A DNA stretch of 64,000 bases from Clytia hemisphaerica (GCA_902728285.1 CACVBU010000597.1:501875-565874), one strand, 5' to 3'. Positions 31,827 to 44,064 are shown, counted from the first letter of the stretch. Made by a program: numbers and translations. The notes: generated by a model from the letters alone, not told the origin.

Positions 31827-32460
31827 TTAATCACTTTCTTCAATAAAACATCGGAGGCCATCATTGACAAAGCGATCGAATTCACATAATAATTCTTTGT
31901 ACGTATTCAAATCACTGTAACGACCAAAGGTTTGAAGTGTCTCATCACTCAAAGCTTTCAATCTTTTTTCTTCCTCCCTTCTTTGAGGCATCCATGGATG
32001 TTTATTGATGTACTCTAATCGATCAAAGGGAATTTTGTTTACTAGAGCAACATTTTCTAATTTGGATGCTCTACTAAGGGCAGTATAAGTAATGCCAAGG
32101 TTAAGCTTTTCCATGAAAATCTCTTGATTGAGTTTTATCCTTATATGAGTACATTGCTCATTTGGGCCTATGGTCATACCTTGACTTTTTGAGATTGGAA
32201 TACAATAACCAGGCATCAACGGCAACCCCCTTCTAGAGCAACAGTTATTATCACACCGCGCTTCATTGACAGGTATAGGAACCCATGTGGGGTGTTCTGG
32301 AATCCAACTTGGGCCTTTATATCGTGGGAAATCAACAACAACAGCTTCAGGAAATGATGGAGGTCCCTCACCCTCAGCATACAAAATTGCAACCACTTTC
32401 CCAATGGCTCCATTATTCAAACCTAGAGGTGTTAGACTGAGTTGATTCTTTGTCAAAAGT
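31827..32460 (-). pseudogene. Helitron helicase, C-terminal part (frameshifted)
   Basis: Homology to Helitron helicases picks up at GVLLTKNQLSLTPLGLNNG, where the frame of the upstream helicase ORF is lost. It then reads PGYCIPISKSQGMTIGP (helicase motif V-like, normally hxxQGxT) and YTALSRASKLENVALVN (motif VI ALSR). The TAA is at about 31827. The open frame itself extends up to 32606, but its first 50 codons are out of frame with the homology. Confidence 0.88.
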
Positions 32461-35430
32461 ACTCCGACTTCCAACAGCAATGTACGAAATTGCAGGTATT
32501 TGGCCCATCTGATTAACAGATTGAGTGTGGTGGCGACCCTTTCCTTTGCTGGGTATAGTACCGACAGGGATTTGTAAATCAAAAAGTTTGTTGTGATTTT
32601 CAACATTGACTTCCTGCCATGTTTCCATGACAGTTAGACATGTATCTGCTTTAAAACCTTCTCTCACACTCTCAGGAAGATCTCCTTCATACCTAGAATT
32701 AATTGTCTTCCAATCGTCCAGATTCAGTTTACCTTCTCTAATTCTCAATAACATTTCCAAAAAAGAAATTTGATCTGGCCCTTGTCGCATTGTCTCATTC
32801 AAAACAATACAATGTGAAAATGTACGATAGATTGCATAACCTGCAAGCTTATCAGGAGAATCTGAAGATAATGGCTCAATGTGTAAATCTTTTGCATCAA
32901 CAGGCCCTAATTGACCCAAATCTCCAAAAAAATTCACAGCTGGTATTGCACCAAAGTTGTTGGAAAAATCACACGTGGCCTCTCTAAAACGTTGACTACA
33001 CCATGCTAAGACACGGTGACTATACATACCTCTTTCATCTAAATTCAAAGTCATCAATTTCATAGAATTACCTTCCAGAGTGCTACCAGTTAGATTACGT
33101 AGGGCAGTGAGAGATATGCTATTTAATGGCTTATCAGTTAACTGCAATGTTTTGGATTCTTTTTTCTTCACTCTTGGTATGCTTGTTGTTGAGTGAACGG
33201 TTCGTCCTAAGGGTAGGAGAATAGACGCAGCTCCTGTTGGTGCTAGATTCATCACAGCATTGTTACGATTGCAGGATCTTCGAGCCAAATAAGTTAAGGC
33301 AACAATGGTAAACGTTTTACCACTCCCCGCTGTCCCTTGAACTAGAAGACGCACCTTATCCTGACTTTCATTGTTAATACTTGACATGATATTCAGGATG
33401 TTGATGGCTATGATCACTCTTTGAAGCGGATTGGCCTTCAATAAATCAATGTTGGGTGGTAAATCACAATCCTGATTTTGAGCCCTTTGCCTTTCTTCTG
33501 CAACCTTTGAGATGTTTTCAAGCCAATCTGATGCACCTTCAGGCCAATCACCTCCAAAACACTGAGTTGCATACTGATGCCAATCAAAGCCTTCTCCACC
33601 ATCAGGCAGATCTCTGAAGACGTTCAAATCCTCAAACTCCTGAGGTCTATTCTCAGCCAAGTATTTCATAAACTCATTTTCGTTTCTGATTTCATTTTCA
33701 AACTCATCCTCAGATTCAGAATCATATTCGGATGAGCTTTCAGTAGAGGCACAATCTTTCCTTCTGTTTCTTCTTCTCTGATCTCTCTCAACCTTTTTGT
33801 CATTTTCTTTTTTGGCATTCTTTACAAGTTCTTTCACAACTGTTGGGCATAAATCACTTTCCAAATACTCAAAGAAAGCTTCCAGAAAAGTTTCTTTTCC
33901 TCGTTTCAGTTCATCAACATTTTCCCATGTTCCTGGTGAATGAATCATCAACTGGCCTTTACAGTAATCCTCTTCCAGTGGCCACACAGGAAGAGTTGGA
34001 ATACCCGTGAAAACTGGGACATGGCTTTTCCCACATTTAGGTGAACATATACATATTTGTGCCCAACTATACAAAGTCATATTGGGATATTGTTTTCGGC
34101 GTTTTTCACTCAAAAATTTTTCCAAAGGTGTTTCCTTTGTTGCATTGCCATCATAAGGCTTTGAATTTATGGCACGGTAACCACTGAGACCTATTCTCCT
34201 GAAGCGCCGGGTACAATGAAACAAATGACCACCACTATTTAAAAAATCAACAGCTGCTGCTGGCATATCTATCATCCCAATGATTTTCATGAGTATTTGA
34301 TGAGCAATACTCCTGACAGATGTAACATCAGTATTACGATCTAATAAATGCTTATACAAACGAACGAAGTCATCTGTTGAGGCTGCACCTTTACAAGCAT
34401 ACTGACAGATGTACCGTAAAAGAGCCATTAAGTCTTGATCAATTATGGCTTGTGTATCTGAATTAGCCAGCCATGTTAGCAAACGAGCTTTAATATGTGA
34501 AATTAAAAAAGGGTGATCTCTATTTCCTTCAAAACGTGGATGTTCACCACTGGTAACAAGTGAATGGAATGGATGAGTATCTTTTCCTTTTGAGGTTTTG
34601 GTCTCACTATCAATTTTCCCAAAGTGGAATCTACAGCGTTTTGATGTTGCACCCCCCTTTTTGGACAAACAAGTACTATTACATTTATGCAAGCCAACCT
34701 TATTGGTCAAGGCAATATGAAATTGTCTCATCGACTCTTGGCTTGAATGTTCAGAAAGCCTCTCTGAAAGAGGATTAAAATTTGGAGGTTCAAAGTCTCC
34801 ATCAGGCTTAGGCCATTCTGATTTGTTGGGGACCCACACTCTATAACCATTGCCATCAATTTCCTCATGGCCACCTGCTGGGTGCATGGATACTAAATTT
34901 GGAGAGTGAAAATTCTCTGTATTTTCAAAATCTGTCTGAAGCAAATTATGAAGTTCACTAGCAGCTTCAGATGTATCCGTATTACCTTTCCCATCGTCCG
35001 TTATCAGGGACATTGCATTTTCTATTTTTTTTGCATGAGACTCACTAAAAATGATAGCATGACTATGGATCTCACCACGACCTTTCGCAAATTCATATCT
35101 TATCCACATATCAGATGTTTGAAAGAGCTCCTTTGCAACAGTCCTATAATAATTCAAAGTCCTCCATTCAAAATACTTTGTGACAATATGAAGATTTGAT
35201 AGCACTAATCTTCTGTGGTATGAAAAATCATTTTCAATTTTCTCCTTAACAGATTCAAACGTTACATTTTTTACAACAGACTCATACTTTGCAAGTAACT
35301 GTTTGAGGGGATCCCAATGATGTTCAGCCATTGAGTTGGTGTCAAAGTAAGCAGGCAGATCTCCACATTCAATCTTTCTAAACAAAACAAGATTATCAAG
35401 TTCTATTTTTACGGTCCCTCCAATATGGGT
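32455..35430 (-). pseudogene. Helitron Rep nuclease and Pif1-type helicase, main ORF
   Basis: The open frame covers 32413-35457 (1014 codons). Residues about 20-60 hold the Rep motif with LVLFRKIECGDLPAYFDTN. The HUH site is EFAKGRGEIHSHAII (His131, His133). The paired tyrosines are LLRYICQYACKG (Tyr349, Tyr353). An acidic, charged linker spans about 540-610. The helicase has GTAGSGKT (Walker A, about residue 705), APTGAASILLPLGRTVHS, NFFGDLGQLGPVD and NETMRQ. All key catalytic residues I looked for are present. Frame changes at both ends, near 35405 and near 32463, separate it from the OTU part and from the last helicase motifs. Rep nicks and joins the DNA end; the helicase unwinds it during rolling-circle transposition. 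Confidence 0.92.
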
Positions 35431-38152
35431 CACTGTTGGCAAACTTAGCCCCGACACTGATTAACTTCCTTGGAACTGACTGGTCTCCATTCTCTAAATT
35501 TTCACGCAATTCTTCAACGGAAAGATGTGCATCATGTAATTGTTGGGCCACAATAAATGAACCTTGATTTAAAGCCCTTTCTCGCATACCAAGATTAAGG
35601 AGTAAAAAACGTAGGGTTGGATGAGAGCTCACACGATTGTCACCACAATGGTAAATATGATCAACCCACTCTTGATAATCTGGAGATGTCAACTGAGGAA
35701 TGGTGATATCAGCTGAACCATTAATGAATATTGTTGGAAAGGCCATTGCAAAAAAACCGCAAGTTTTCCGTTCAGGCACAAGATCACGCTTATTGTTGCT
35801 CAATTCTGCAACCCCAACTCTTTGAAGACGTACAACATTTTCAATTGTCTCCCCATCACCAATTAGTGTTTCTAATAGTTTTTCGATATTTTTATTGATG
35901 TCGTTGGGTTCAAGGGGGGTCACAATACCTGAGTGAGTATTTTCCAGATCTGAACATCCTTGTTGACCGTCAGACAAATTTTTATTCAAATTAGGAATCT
36001 CTGTTTTAAACTCAAAATTAGGAACTCCAGGACATATTTGTTTACCATCTAGAGGCAATTCATTTAACCTCGAAAAGTCAATAATAACATCAAAATAAAA
36101 AGGATTGGGAGCCCATTCAAAGTAACGTCCTTTCAAAGGTGTATTCATATGATCTGGCCCATCGTATATTTTGTAATTTGGTAAAGCATTTTCTATACCC
36201 CCATTAGGCCAACCAAAGACAAGGCCTGTCAATGCCTTTTCAACAAAATCGCGCCTAACGGTGTATTCTTTTAAGACTTCACCATTCGCACCTTTCTTTC
36301 TTAGCAATATAATGCCTACTTCTTGAGGGAGATTTGGTAGAGTTTTTGCTATCTTCATGTCATTTGGGACAGCTATGCTATGCCCTTTGCCTCTTAGCAT
36401 TCCATATTTTAGTATGGTTATATTCGTTATGGTATTAATCTTTGAAATCATAGCAGTTTCAAGAAGAGTCAACTTTTGTAAATAAGGGGGTATATTTTCA
36501 AAGTGCATATTGTTATGAGGGACTCTATTACCTTCAATGTCATTATTTGTGAAAATACCTGAAAACTTAGGAGCGGCACTAGGGTTTTTCCTCTTGCTGT
36601 TACTTTTTTCCTCTTGATAGCACCTGTTGCACTTACCGTCTTCCCTTACTGACCATGAAAAAGGTGGAAACAAATCATTTTTATTCAAAATAGGCTGTAC
36701 TTGAGGAGCTTGGTGGAAAACAGTCCTCACTTCATTACAAATTTTGCATTTTTTAATCTCGTGTTTCAATTCACCTTCTTCAAAAATGTTTGCTGCTTCA
36801 ATAACACGTGGATTAGAATGTAGGCTTGTTGTAGAATTCTCATTTGAAACTGATGTATTAGCATCTGATATATTGTTAGCTTGTGGTAGAGGTTGAGATG
36901 TGCCATTTTCTACATTTTCTAAATTTTTAGATTTTGCCTTTTTAGTATTAAAATTTTCTAAATTTTTAGATTTTGCCTTTTTAGTATTGACATTGGCACT
37001 ATTTTCCTTGCTTGCATGTTTCAAAAGAAAACGCATTCTTTTTCTCCTATTTTTCCTTTCCCTTTCAGATTCAATAAGGGGCGGCGTGATGTAGTTTACA
37101 CCTTTTTCAACACACAAGTTCTTAAGTTTTTTTTCTGCAGACACACTTTTCTCTTTGCTAGTAATTGATTTGCTCAACTTCTGTCTCCGTTTTTCCATTT
37201 CAGACACAGATTCATGCTCACCAGCACCAGTATATTCTATCCCGGCATTCAAACATCTTTCCCTCAGATCGAATTCAATAGGGTTTAATTTATCAGAGAT
37301 AAAAGATGATTTAATACGTTTTGCTTGATCCCTCTCTAAATCATCATTTTCAAAAGCAATTTGAGTTTTCCTTTTTGAGATATTTGATGATATGGAAAAA
37401 TCGATGTCTGTTTCAATCTCAGGCAATAAAACATAACCGTGGTTGTGTACATTACTTAAGAGTCCCGCAGTACCAGGTAGTAGTGATTGAAAATGGTTTC
37501 CATTGACATTTGCTATCAAAAAAAAATTGCCTACTGGTTCATGTGCATCAAACTGGGCCTCACTATCCCATGAACACGTTACTCTGTTTAAGGGATCCCC
37601 ATGACGGCATTGCTCAGAACTAACACAAATATCTTTTCCAAGTAAAACAGCAGTAGCTTTGACGAAAATCTCTGTAGTGTAAACAGTATCACATAGTTGT
37701 TGATTTAACAATTGATTCCAGCTGAAACCTCTTGCTCTATCAAGTCTTACAGCTCCACTTTCGAAAAAAGTCTTGTACCGAAATATGTATGGTGACTCTT
37801 CCTCTGTTAAAAGGCTTTCAGACCTTACAAATTCAACAACAGCCCTTCTCAATATATGATGATTAGGATATCGTAACCGCAAAGCTGAAATATCCCCACT
37901 AAGATTTGGACGATCACGAAGCTGCTCAATTATTGCCCAATAAAAACAATTACCGTCACCAGGTGTTTCACTTACACAGAAAACATTCAACCCATTTCTA
38001 CGTGCAGTTTCTAATATGACAGGTACAGTACTGTATTGAGACCATGAATTTGGTATCTCTACCCGTCTAAAATTGTTAGTACCACCACAAACTTTCTCAG
38101 TATTCTTCAACAATTTTCCAATCTTATCAATGTTTATCGATGGATTGAACAT
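35400..38152 (-). pseudogene. Helitron N-terminal part: OTU domain, zinc finger, Rep start
   Basis: 918 codons from ATG at 38152 to the stop at 35396. An OTU-type cysteine protease spans about residues 50-230: GDGNCFYWAI carries Asp66 and Cys69, and NVNGNHFQSLLP supplies His220. A lysine-rich segment with a repeated 11-residue unit (NTKKAKSKNLEN, twice) lies near residue 395-420. A zinc finger follows with CKIC and CNRC. The next region (IPPYLQKLTLLETAMISKI, NLPQEVGIILLRKKG) is the conserved pre-Rep part of Helitrons. It ends within the Rep region at FANSDPYWRDR, where a frameshift at an A-tract moves coding to the next ORF. Confidence 0.9.
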
Positions 38153-38257
38153 TATAAACCTTTTTTAAAACAATAGAACATGAAAAAAACAACAAAATTT
38201 TCTATTTACTCAAATCCATACATTGATTGTTACTCAAAAAAATATTCAAAACCAAAG

Positions 38258-38385
38258 ATATACACTTGTAGATTAAAGTGTATTTCCAAACAGCATTACC
38301 AGTTGAAATGTCAATTTAAAAATATACACTTGTAGAGTAAAGTGTATTTCCAAACAGCATTACCAGTTGAAATGTCAATTTAAAA
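38258..38385. repeat. 64 bp direct duplication at the 5' side of the Helitron
   Basis: ATATACACTTGTAG..TAAAGTGTAT starts at 38258 and again at 38322. Each copy has the inverted words ATACACTT / AAGTGTAT and continues TTCCAAACAGCATTACC. It is upstream of the ATG at 38152, where a Helitron 5' end is expected. Confidence 0.9.
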
Positions 38386-38402
38386 AAAGGGGTAATTGTG
38401 AC

Positions 38403-38422
38403 GTTGTAACCATGGTTGCAAC
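38403..38422. repeat. 20 bp near-palindrome GTTGTAACCATGGTTGCAAC
   Basis: Pairs with itself except at one position. It lies just outside the 64 bp duplication and may mark the Helitron border. Confidence 0.5.
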
Positions 38423-38425
38423 ACA

Positions 38426-39022
38426 GAAAAAGACCTAGGACCGAAATTTAGAACAGGCGGGAAAAAAAAGCAAAGAAGATAAAGCTTTGACACTCTTACT
38501 ATTAATTGTACAAAAGTTGCAATTTTAATCAAAAGTCTTACTTTACAATACTTTTGATATCAATCATATTCTATTGCAATAAATATTTTTACAAAACAGA
38601 TACTTTTAATAGTGCTACAGAAAATTGATCCCATCCAACACGAAGCAAAGTCGATATGTCACCGGACGATTTTTTTTGAAAATTTCGTGCATATACAAAT
38701 TTTTTACGCCACACGCCCAGATCTAGAGAAAGGATGCTACACTCCCTATTCGGGCGCTTCGCGCCCTCAAAACGGTCGTTCCGCAATTAAGGGTCAGATT
38801 GGTAAAAATAGGGATGAAGCCGAAAATAGCCAAAATTTGCCTCAAAAATAAGAACAAGATAAGAACAATTTGAGGCTAAAAGTACCAAAAAAATAAGAAC
38901 AGCCGAGCCTCAGCCAAAATACTAACTGGTTCTGATATAAAAAAAGAGTATACCCGTCACCTCGCAAACCCAGTACCTCCCCCCAGGACCTTCACATGCT
39001 TAACCCTTCGTGTATTTTCCTA
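38426..39022. other. Intergenic DNA with family C remnant
   Basis: 38836-38945 carries ATAAGAACAAGATAAGAACA, GAGCCTCAGCC and ATAAAAAAAGAGTATAC, a worn family C copy. Nothing else was recognised. Confidence 0.5.
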
Positions 39023-39622
39023 CCGGGTGACCCACGAAAAAGTTCGGACGTTTCTCGACGTCTTGAGTCCGAAAAATGTCCCAAATTCCTTGGAGTTTTA
39101 ATATTTAGAAAGTAGATATGTCCTAACTTAAAATTTAAACTAATACCTTCTAAATAAAACCCATTAGTTGTGTCATTACTTGTGAGCTTTTGAAGTCAAA
39201 ATTCACTTTTTGGAAAGTGTAAAAAACGCATAAAAAGGGGTATTAAATCAGGTATTTTAGACGTTTTCGATATGAAGTTTTTGAGAAAATTTTAAGAAAC
39301 TGCCAACTTTTTATAAAAACTATTCAATGAAACTAATAATGAAAAATATTTTCAAAAGTATTTTTGATAATTATTTATGTAATAAAACTCGTTATATAAG
39401 TCAATTTATGAGTGATTTTCGAATTAATTTCATTTATCCCTTTTTTATGTGTTTTTTGCACTTTCTGAAAAGTGAATTTGACCTCAAAAGTTCATAAGTA
39501 GGGAACTAATTGGGTCGGACTTAAAAAGTAATAGCTTAAATTTTAAGTTAGGACATCTACTTTTTAAATATTAAAACTCCAAGCACTTTGGGACATTTTT
39601 TCGGCCTCAAGACGTCGAGAAT
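39023..39622. repeat. Mariner-like fold-back MITE, copy 1
   Basis: Begins CCGGGTGACCCACGAAAAAG after TA (39021-39022). Two arms of about 230 bp (39060-39250 and 39430-39620; for example AAGTCAAAATTCACTTTTTGG and CTGAAAAGTGAATTTGACCT) pair. The right terminal 40 bp has been lost. Copy 2 at 57668 keeps both ends. Confidence 0.8.
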
Positions 39623-40219
39623 TCTAATTACTAAACTATCAATTATATTAATGTTACGTCACTGGAATCGAAATAATAGAAAGACCTTTATGTTTTGATT
39701 CTCTATCACTGACTCTTTTGTGATTTGTGAAGCATTTTAGATTTATTTTAGTTATTTTTTCAAGCACGGGAATTACAATGTCAACTTTGAACTTAAACCA
39801 AGATCTTGGTTTGTCGTCATGGTTACTTATTGTTCTCGTTGATGCGCGATGAATAGAATTGCGATTCACCTTCACAGCGTACAGTATGATTGTGAGCTGT
39901 GATTTTCACGGTATGGAAATTAGCATATGTAACTCCGATATATAAGAGTTCAGTTCAGCTTCAGTTCTATCCAGACAAGTGCCATGTACTTACAATCGGA
40001 AGGTTTACAAACATAATACGTGCGCATCCATATACTTTGAATGGGAATCGACTGGAACACGTTTTCATAGAAAAAGATTCTTGGTATTGTTACTGATGCA
40101 TAGTTGAGTTTCGAGGAAGTCAATAAGGCTAATTCGATGCTTGGAACTATTAACAGTGGCTTCCAAAACCTCAGCCCACAGATTTTCCTTACTCTGTTCG
40201 TCCGACCGCGTACCGAGTA
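39623..40219. other. Intergenic DNA, no gene seen
   Basis: Short open frames only. None has splice or family support. Confidence 0.5.
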
Positions 40220-40543
40220 CCTTATTGAAACTAATTTTCGCGGGAACTAATTTTCGCGGTCGAAAAAAAATATCCAGAAAATTGCATTTCGCGGGTTTTA
40301 ATTTTCGCGGTTCTTTCCATTCTGGAATTTTCGCGGTTTTGCCCTTTTTTGGACAAATTTCTTTCATTTTCCTAGGGGTTTTTCAAATTTTTCGATAAAA
40401 TTGGAAAAAATTGTATTTCGCGGAAGTTAATTTTCGCGGTTTTCAGCTCTCAAAATTTTTCGCGGGATCAAATTTTCGCGATTTTGACGAAAAACCGCGA
40501 AAAACGCTAAAATTAAAACCCGCGAAAATTAGTTCCAATAAGG
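40220..40543. repeat. MITE with TIR CCTTATTGGAACTAATTTTC and TA duplication
   Basis: CCTTATTGAAACTAATTTTC and GAAAATTAGTTCCAATAAGG are inverted. TA flanks both sides (40218-40219 and 40544-40545). The inside is dense with AATTTTCGCGG in both orientations. 324 bp, non-coding. Confidence 0.85.
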
Positions 40544-40545
40544 TA

Positions 40546-41094
40546 TGTACAATCAGTTTTTTGTCTGTATACAGACCCGACATCTACGGAAATTTCAAAA
40601 TTCATTGCCGTAGAGGGTCTGTTGTCATTGTCTTTACTTATTTGAGTTTTTTCAAACAAACTGTGTAGGAGGATACTCCTCCCGCCCCACACATGCACAG
40701 TTGTAAGAGATTTTTCAAACAAAATATGTGCACAGCGCATCAAAGCGCCCCACGAAATGCACTTTTAAACGGGGAATTATCGGCAAAATAGACAATGCGC
40801 ACAGAGTGTACTGCGAAACGATAAACGTGAGGTACACTCCACTTAGCAGCAACTACTTCGAATCAAAACATGAAGGTTTTTCTATTATCCATTGACATCC
40901 ATTGACGTAACATAACTATAATTGACAGTTTAGTAATTGCCATTATACACTTAAGAATCATGTGAAAGATTTCCTTTTAACGAAACTCATTTCAATCACA
41001 CTTGGAGGTTTCTAGGAATTTCTTCATTAGTAAACATGTATACTGATACTTACAGTCTACTAGACATTAATATGGTAGAATTTGCTCTTCACCT
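40546..41094. other. Intergenic DNA, no gene seen
   Basis: No supported feature. Confidence 0.45.
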
Positions 41095-41112
41095 TTGAAT
41101 ATTTCTACAGCT

Positions 41113-41340
41113 ATTAGATTGACACATGCACGATATAATTTCTACAGTTGGTCCTCAGAGGTTGATATTTTTTTTGTAAACTCGACCTCTGATTCTATTA
41201 ATATTAAATCCCAGTTTACGGGGCGGTTTCTTTCCTGTCCGGCTTTTATCCCGGTTCCTGAATACAGTAAAATGACTGTCTTACAGTCTACCAATACGCC
41301 ATCGGAATCTTATAAACTAGCCGGAACTTCGTTAAAATGA
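41113..41340 (+). CDS. Doubtful terminal exon of an unknown gene
   Basis: After a possible acceptor (ATATTTCTACAG) the frame reads IRLTHARYNFYSWSSEVD and later FTGRFLSCPAFIPVPEYSK, ending with LKLAGTSLK-like residues at TGA. The composition is more protein-like than neighbouring shadow frames, but no family was recognised and no partner exon was found. Confidence 0.2.
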   Translation: MRLTHARYNFYSWSSEVDIFFVNSTSDSINIKSQFTGRFLSCPAFIPVPEYSKMTVLQSTNTPSESYKLAGTSLK

Positions 41341-42074
41341 CACCGCAATTTTCACTGTCCGAGACAATGCAGATAAACAGTATGTGCTCTTTTTTTTGTC
41401 CATGTACATGTAGTTCATTTGGCAAAAAGTTTTCGATGGAGAATATTTTACGCTGGTAGTTGCGATCTTTTAGCTAGAGATAAAACAACGTCAATAATAT
41501 CAATAATTTTCGATTACATAACACTGTAACATCCAAAGGCATTCTATTCATGATATGCCTAAGCCTGATTATTTCATATTTTGTCCTCTATAACATTTAT
41601 AATTTGACCTTATAAGGTGCATAATCGTTGTTGCTATATATAGTAAAAAGATTACGTCACAGAGGGCAATATCATAAGAGAGGTCCATGCATTTCTATGC
41701 TTCCACAAATTTTGTAGGATTGGACAGTACGTTGATTTACCTATTCCTCAGCGCTTGATAATCAGTTGTGGTTCTGGAGGGAAATCCCCCTAATACAATT
41801 CTCGTGTAAAAGACATAAAGTTATGATATCATGTTTTCAAAAGTTTTAAAATAGGTAATCACATCCAAAGCATTCCTTATTAACTTTATGTCTTTTAGAA
41901 GTGTTTGAATTAGGCCACATGCGAGCGCTGGACTAAAAACATACGAGAAGTTCTATCCAGTCAATCAAATAGAGATCAGTAAGCATGCCGCGGAAAAGGG
42001 CTGACTAAAATAGTTTATCCTCCGGGGGTATGAGGATTGCGAGGTGACGGATATGTCCGAACCAAAAATTGAAA
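41341..42074. other. Intergenic DNA with one short MITE
   Basis: Apart from the inverted repeat at 41792-41919 I see nothing in it. The last 60 bases lead into the tandem units. Confidence 0.5.
41792..41919. repeat. Short MITE with AAAAGACATAAAGTTA arms
   Basis: CTAATACAATTCTCGTGTAA then AAGACATAAAGTTA pair with TAACTTTATGTCTTTT then AGAAGTGTTTGAATTAG. About 128 bp. Confidence 0.65.
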
Positions 42075-42856
42075 ATCGACCCTTAGAGAGAAAATTTTTT
42101 ACGTTTTTGAGACCCTTAGAGAATCTTTTTTCACCTATTTCGGACCCTTAAAGAGAAATTTCTTTCCGAGTTTTATCAGATTTTATCCTTAAATTTTCGG
42201 AAATCGTGACTCTTTCGGGAAATTTTCCACCTTTCGTGTGAGTTCTTGACCCTTTCAGAGAGCGGATTGGTTTTTTGTACCCCTCACATAGATTTTTGAG
42301 GCCTGAAAAAGGTACCCTTACCGGCGCGCACATACCTGTGCCCTGTTTTCTCTAAGTGACCCCCCGGCCTATCCCTCTCATTTATCTTGTACCGTGAGAT
42401 TATTCCTTCCGACCATGGAAAATTCAAAAATTTAAGTACTTTATTCCAAGGAACTTGAATAAAATAATTTTATTCAAGATCCTTGCTTATTCCTACTTCG
42501 GCTACAATATAGACAACATACTCTTTATTCGTTACATTCGTTCCCACCGTATTTCCCCGATTTCCCGATTAACCCGGGAATAAAAAGGGTTAAAATGGTA
42601 ACCAAAGCTCCGACATAACATGTTGACTGAAATTTTAGGCTGCATGTATCCCCAAATTGAAATTAGCTTCAAAAGATAGCAGATATGGGGATGTGCAGCC
42701 TACTTCAATTCCCAATCATTCAGCAACCTGGTTTCACTCAAAGTAAAGCGTTTGCGGGTATTTTATAAGAAATAATTTTGGCTGAAATTTGAGGCAAACA
42801 GTCAGGGGTGTGTTTTTGCCTAATGAGGAAAGTTTTTAATTTTTTTTGCGACCTCT

Positions 42857-43324
42857 TCTAATTAAGAAAGAAAACTTTCCCTTGACAACTTAAAAGAGCC
42901 GCAAGTTCTAACCATGGCTATCAGATTCAGTGTGGGTCAATCAAAGTTGACTTTATCAGTCAAGGATTTATATTGCAAGTTAGGATACCTCGGCCATATA
43001 TCCAAAATAAGATACACCACCAAAAAAGTTTTTGTTCCGATTGTTAAAACCCCAGATATCTCAGAACTTTTGCATCCATGTAAGGTTTTTATCAGGAAAG
43101 TTTAGTTTAGACGCGTCTGAATCGTGTCTAAATTGCAGGAATCAGATGATGACATATCTCAGCTCGCAACGGGAATTCCAGCTTGAAACTCTCAGGATCG
43201 GTAGAGTAAGTATGTATCATTGGAATTATGTCATTGGGAACATGCGATTTTTTTTGTGTATATATATCTTACAAAATTAACAAAATAGACTTTCACTTTC
43301 TTAATTGGAAAGTTTTCTTTCTTA
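42857..43324. repeat. Inverted-repeat segment around the unit ORF (unit 1)
   Basis: TAATTAAGAAAGAAAACTTT at the left is inverted at the right as GAAAGTTTTCTTTCTTAAT, with a second nearby CTTTCTTAATTGG. The same pair occurs in units 2 and 3. It encloses the ATG ORF, which suggests the ORF-bearing piece is itself a mobile element. Confidence 0.6.
42914..43105 (+). pseudogene. Unit 1 copy of the tandem-unit ORF (broken)
   Basis: Starts MAIRFSVGQSKLTLSVKD like the intact copy at 48223. It loses the frame near ATATCTCAGAACTTTTGC because of a small deletion (GATATCTC where unit 3 has GATACATCTC), and ends early. Confidence 0.5.
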
Positions 43325-43329
43325 ATACC

Positions 43330-43487
43330 AGACGTAGGTAATCGAAGAGTTCGATTATCGAAGTCATCGAATTTAATCAAAGCTAATCGAAGCAATTAGT
43401 CTTTAATTAATCGAACTAATCGAAGACTAATCGAACTAATTAAGATTAAAAAAAGATTGGAAAATTCGATTAGTTCGATTAGATTCG
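43330..43487. repeat. AATCGAA array, unit 1 left
   Basis: About ten AATCGAA or ACTAATCGAA words with two inverted TTCGATT words. The array is about 35 bp shorter in units 2 and 3. Confidence 0.85.
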
Positions 43488-43495
43488 GTAAGCCA

Positions 43496-44064
43496 AGGGG
43501 GGGACAAGCAGTTAGTACAAGATAGTTTTGCCTACTAACTGCTTTTTCGCAAAAGTTTAGTAACACCACCACCCTTGCACACTTATTACAGTTATTACTA
43601 ACTGACTATGGGGTCAAATTTACATACACCACCCTTGAAAATGGCTTTTTTACCCTTATAAAAACAATAAAATCTCGGATAAACAATATCTTATACGTTC
43701 AATGTTTTAATTTTTCATCTTTCAATAGGAGATTACAACATTTTACGAAATATTTTGGATAATCACATTTCTGTGACAACCGACAAAATTGTTATCAAGA
43801 TTTTCAAAAAAAAATTTCGAAAATTTAAATAAAAGTTCAATTTCCTAGAAATATTTTTGTATAATACGATGTTTTATTGAAAATTTCCTCACAAAATTTT
43901 ATTTTTCACATAGTACCAAAATTTGGCAAATGTTTAGCAAGGGACCACCCTTTTTTGCAGTTAGTACACCTGAGTACCAAGTGATTTCATAAAATTCACA
44001 GGGCACACCACCATGGTACCAACTGGCACACTGTCTTGTACTAACAGCTTGACCCCCCCCCCAT
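43496..44064. repeat. 570 bp inverted-repeat element nested in unit 1
   Basis: GGGGGGGACAAGCAGTTAGT and ACAAGATAG are inverted as CTGTCTTGTACTAACAGC and TTGACCCCCCCCC. It is AT-rich and non-coding inside. Copies in units 2 and 3 are at 46131-46696 and 48764-49326. The G/C tracts at the ends vary in length between copies. Confidence 0.8.

Larger units (their letters stand above)
31078..38425 (-). mobile_element. Helitron rolling-circle transposon with OTU domain, nearly complete
   Basis: Three minus-strand open frames with short overlaps encode, in order, an OTU-like cysteine protease, a CxxC zinc finger, a HUH Rep nuclease and a Pif1-type helicase. This is the RepHel layout of Helitrons; an OTU domain is reported mainly from the Helentron (Helitron2) branch. 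Downstream of the last ORF lies a 61 bp tandem array. Upstream of the first ORF is a 64 bp direct duplication built around an inverted repeat. Both are plausible terminal features. The exact ends and target site could not be fixed by eye. Two frameshifts make this copy non-functional unless they are assembly errors. Confidence 0.85.

Noticed and set aside
32413-38152. Three separate overlapping genes on the minus strand
   Set aside because: The frames hold consecutive parts of one Helitron protein, and the overlaps coincide with breaks inside the conserved Rep and helicase regions.
42148-42333. 61 codon minus-strand frame repeated in all three tandem units
   Set aside because: It lies in the CCCTTAGAGAG module, is conserved only because the units are recent copies, and shows no motif or splice support.
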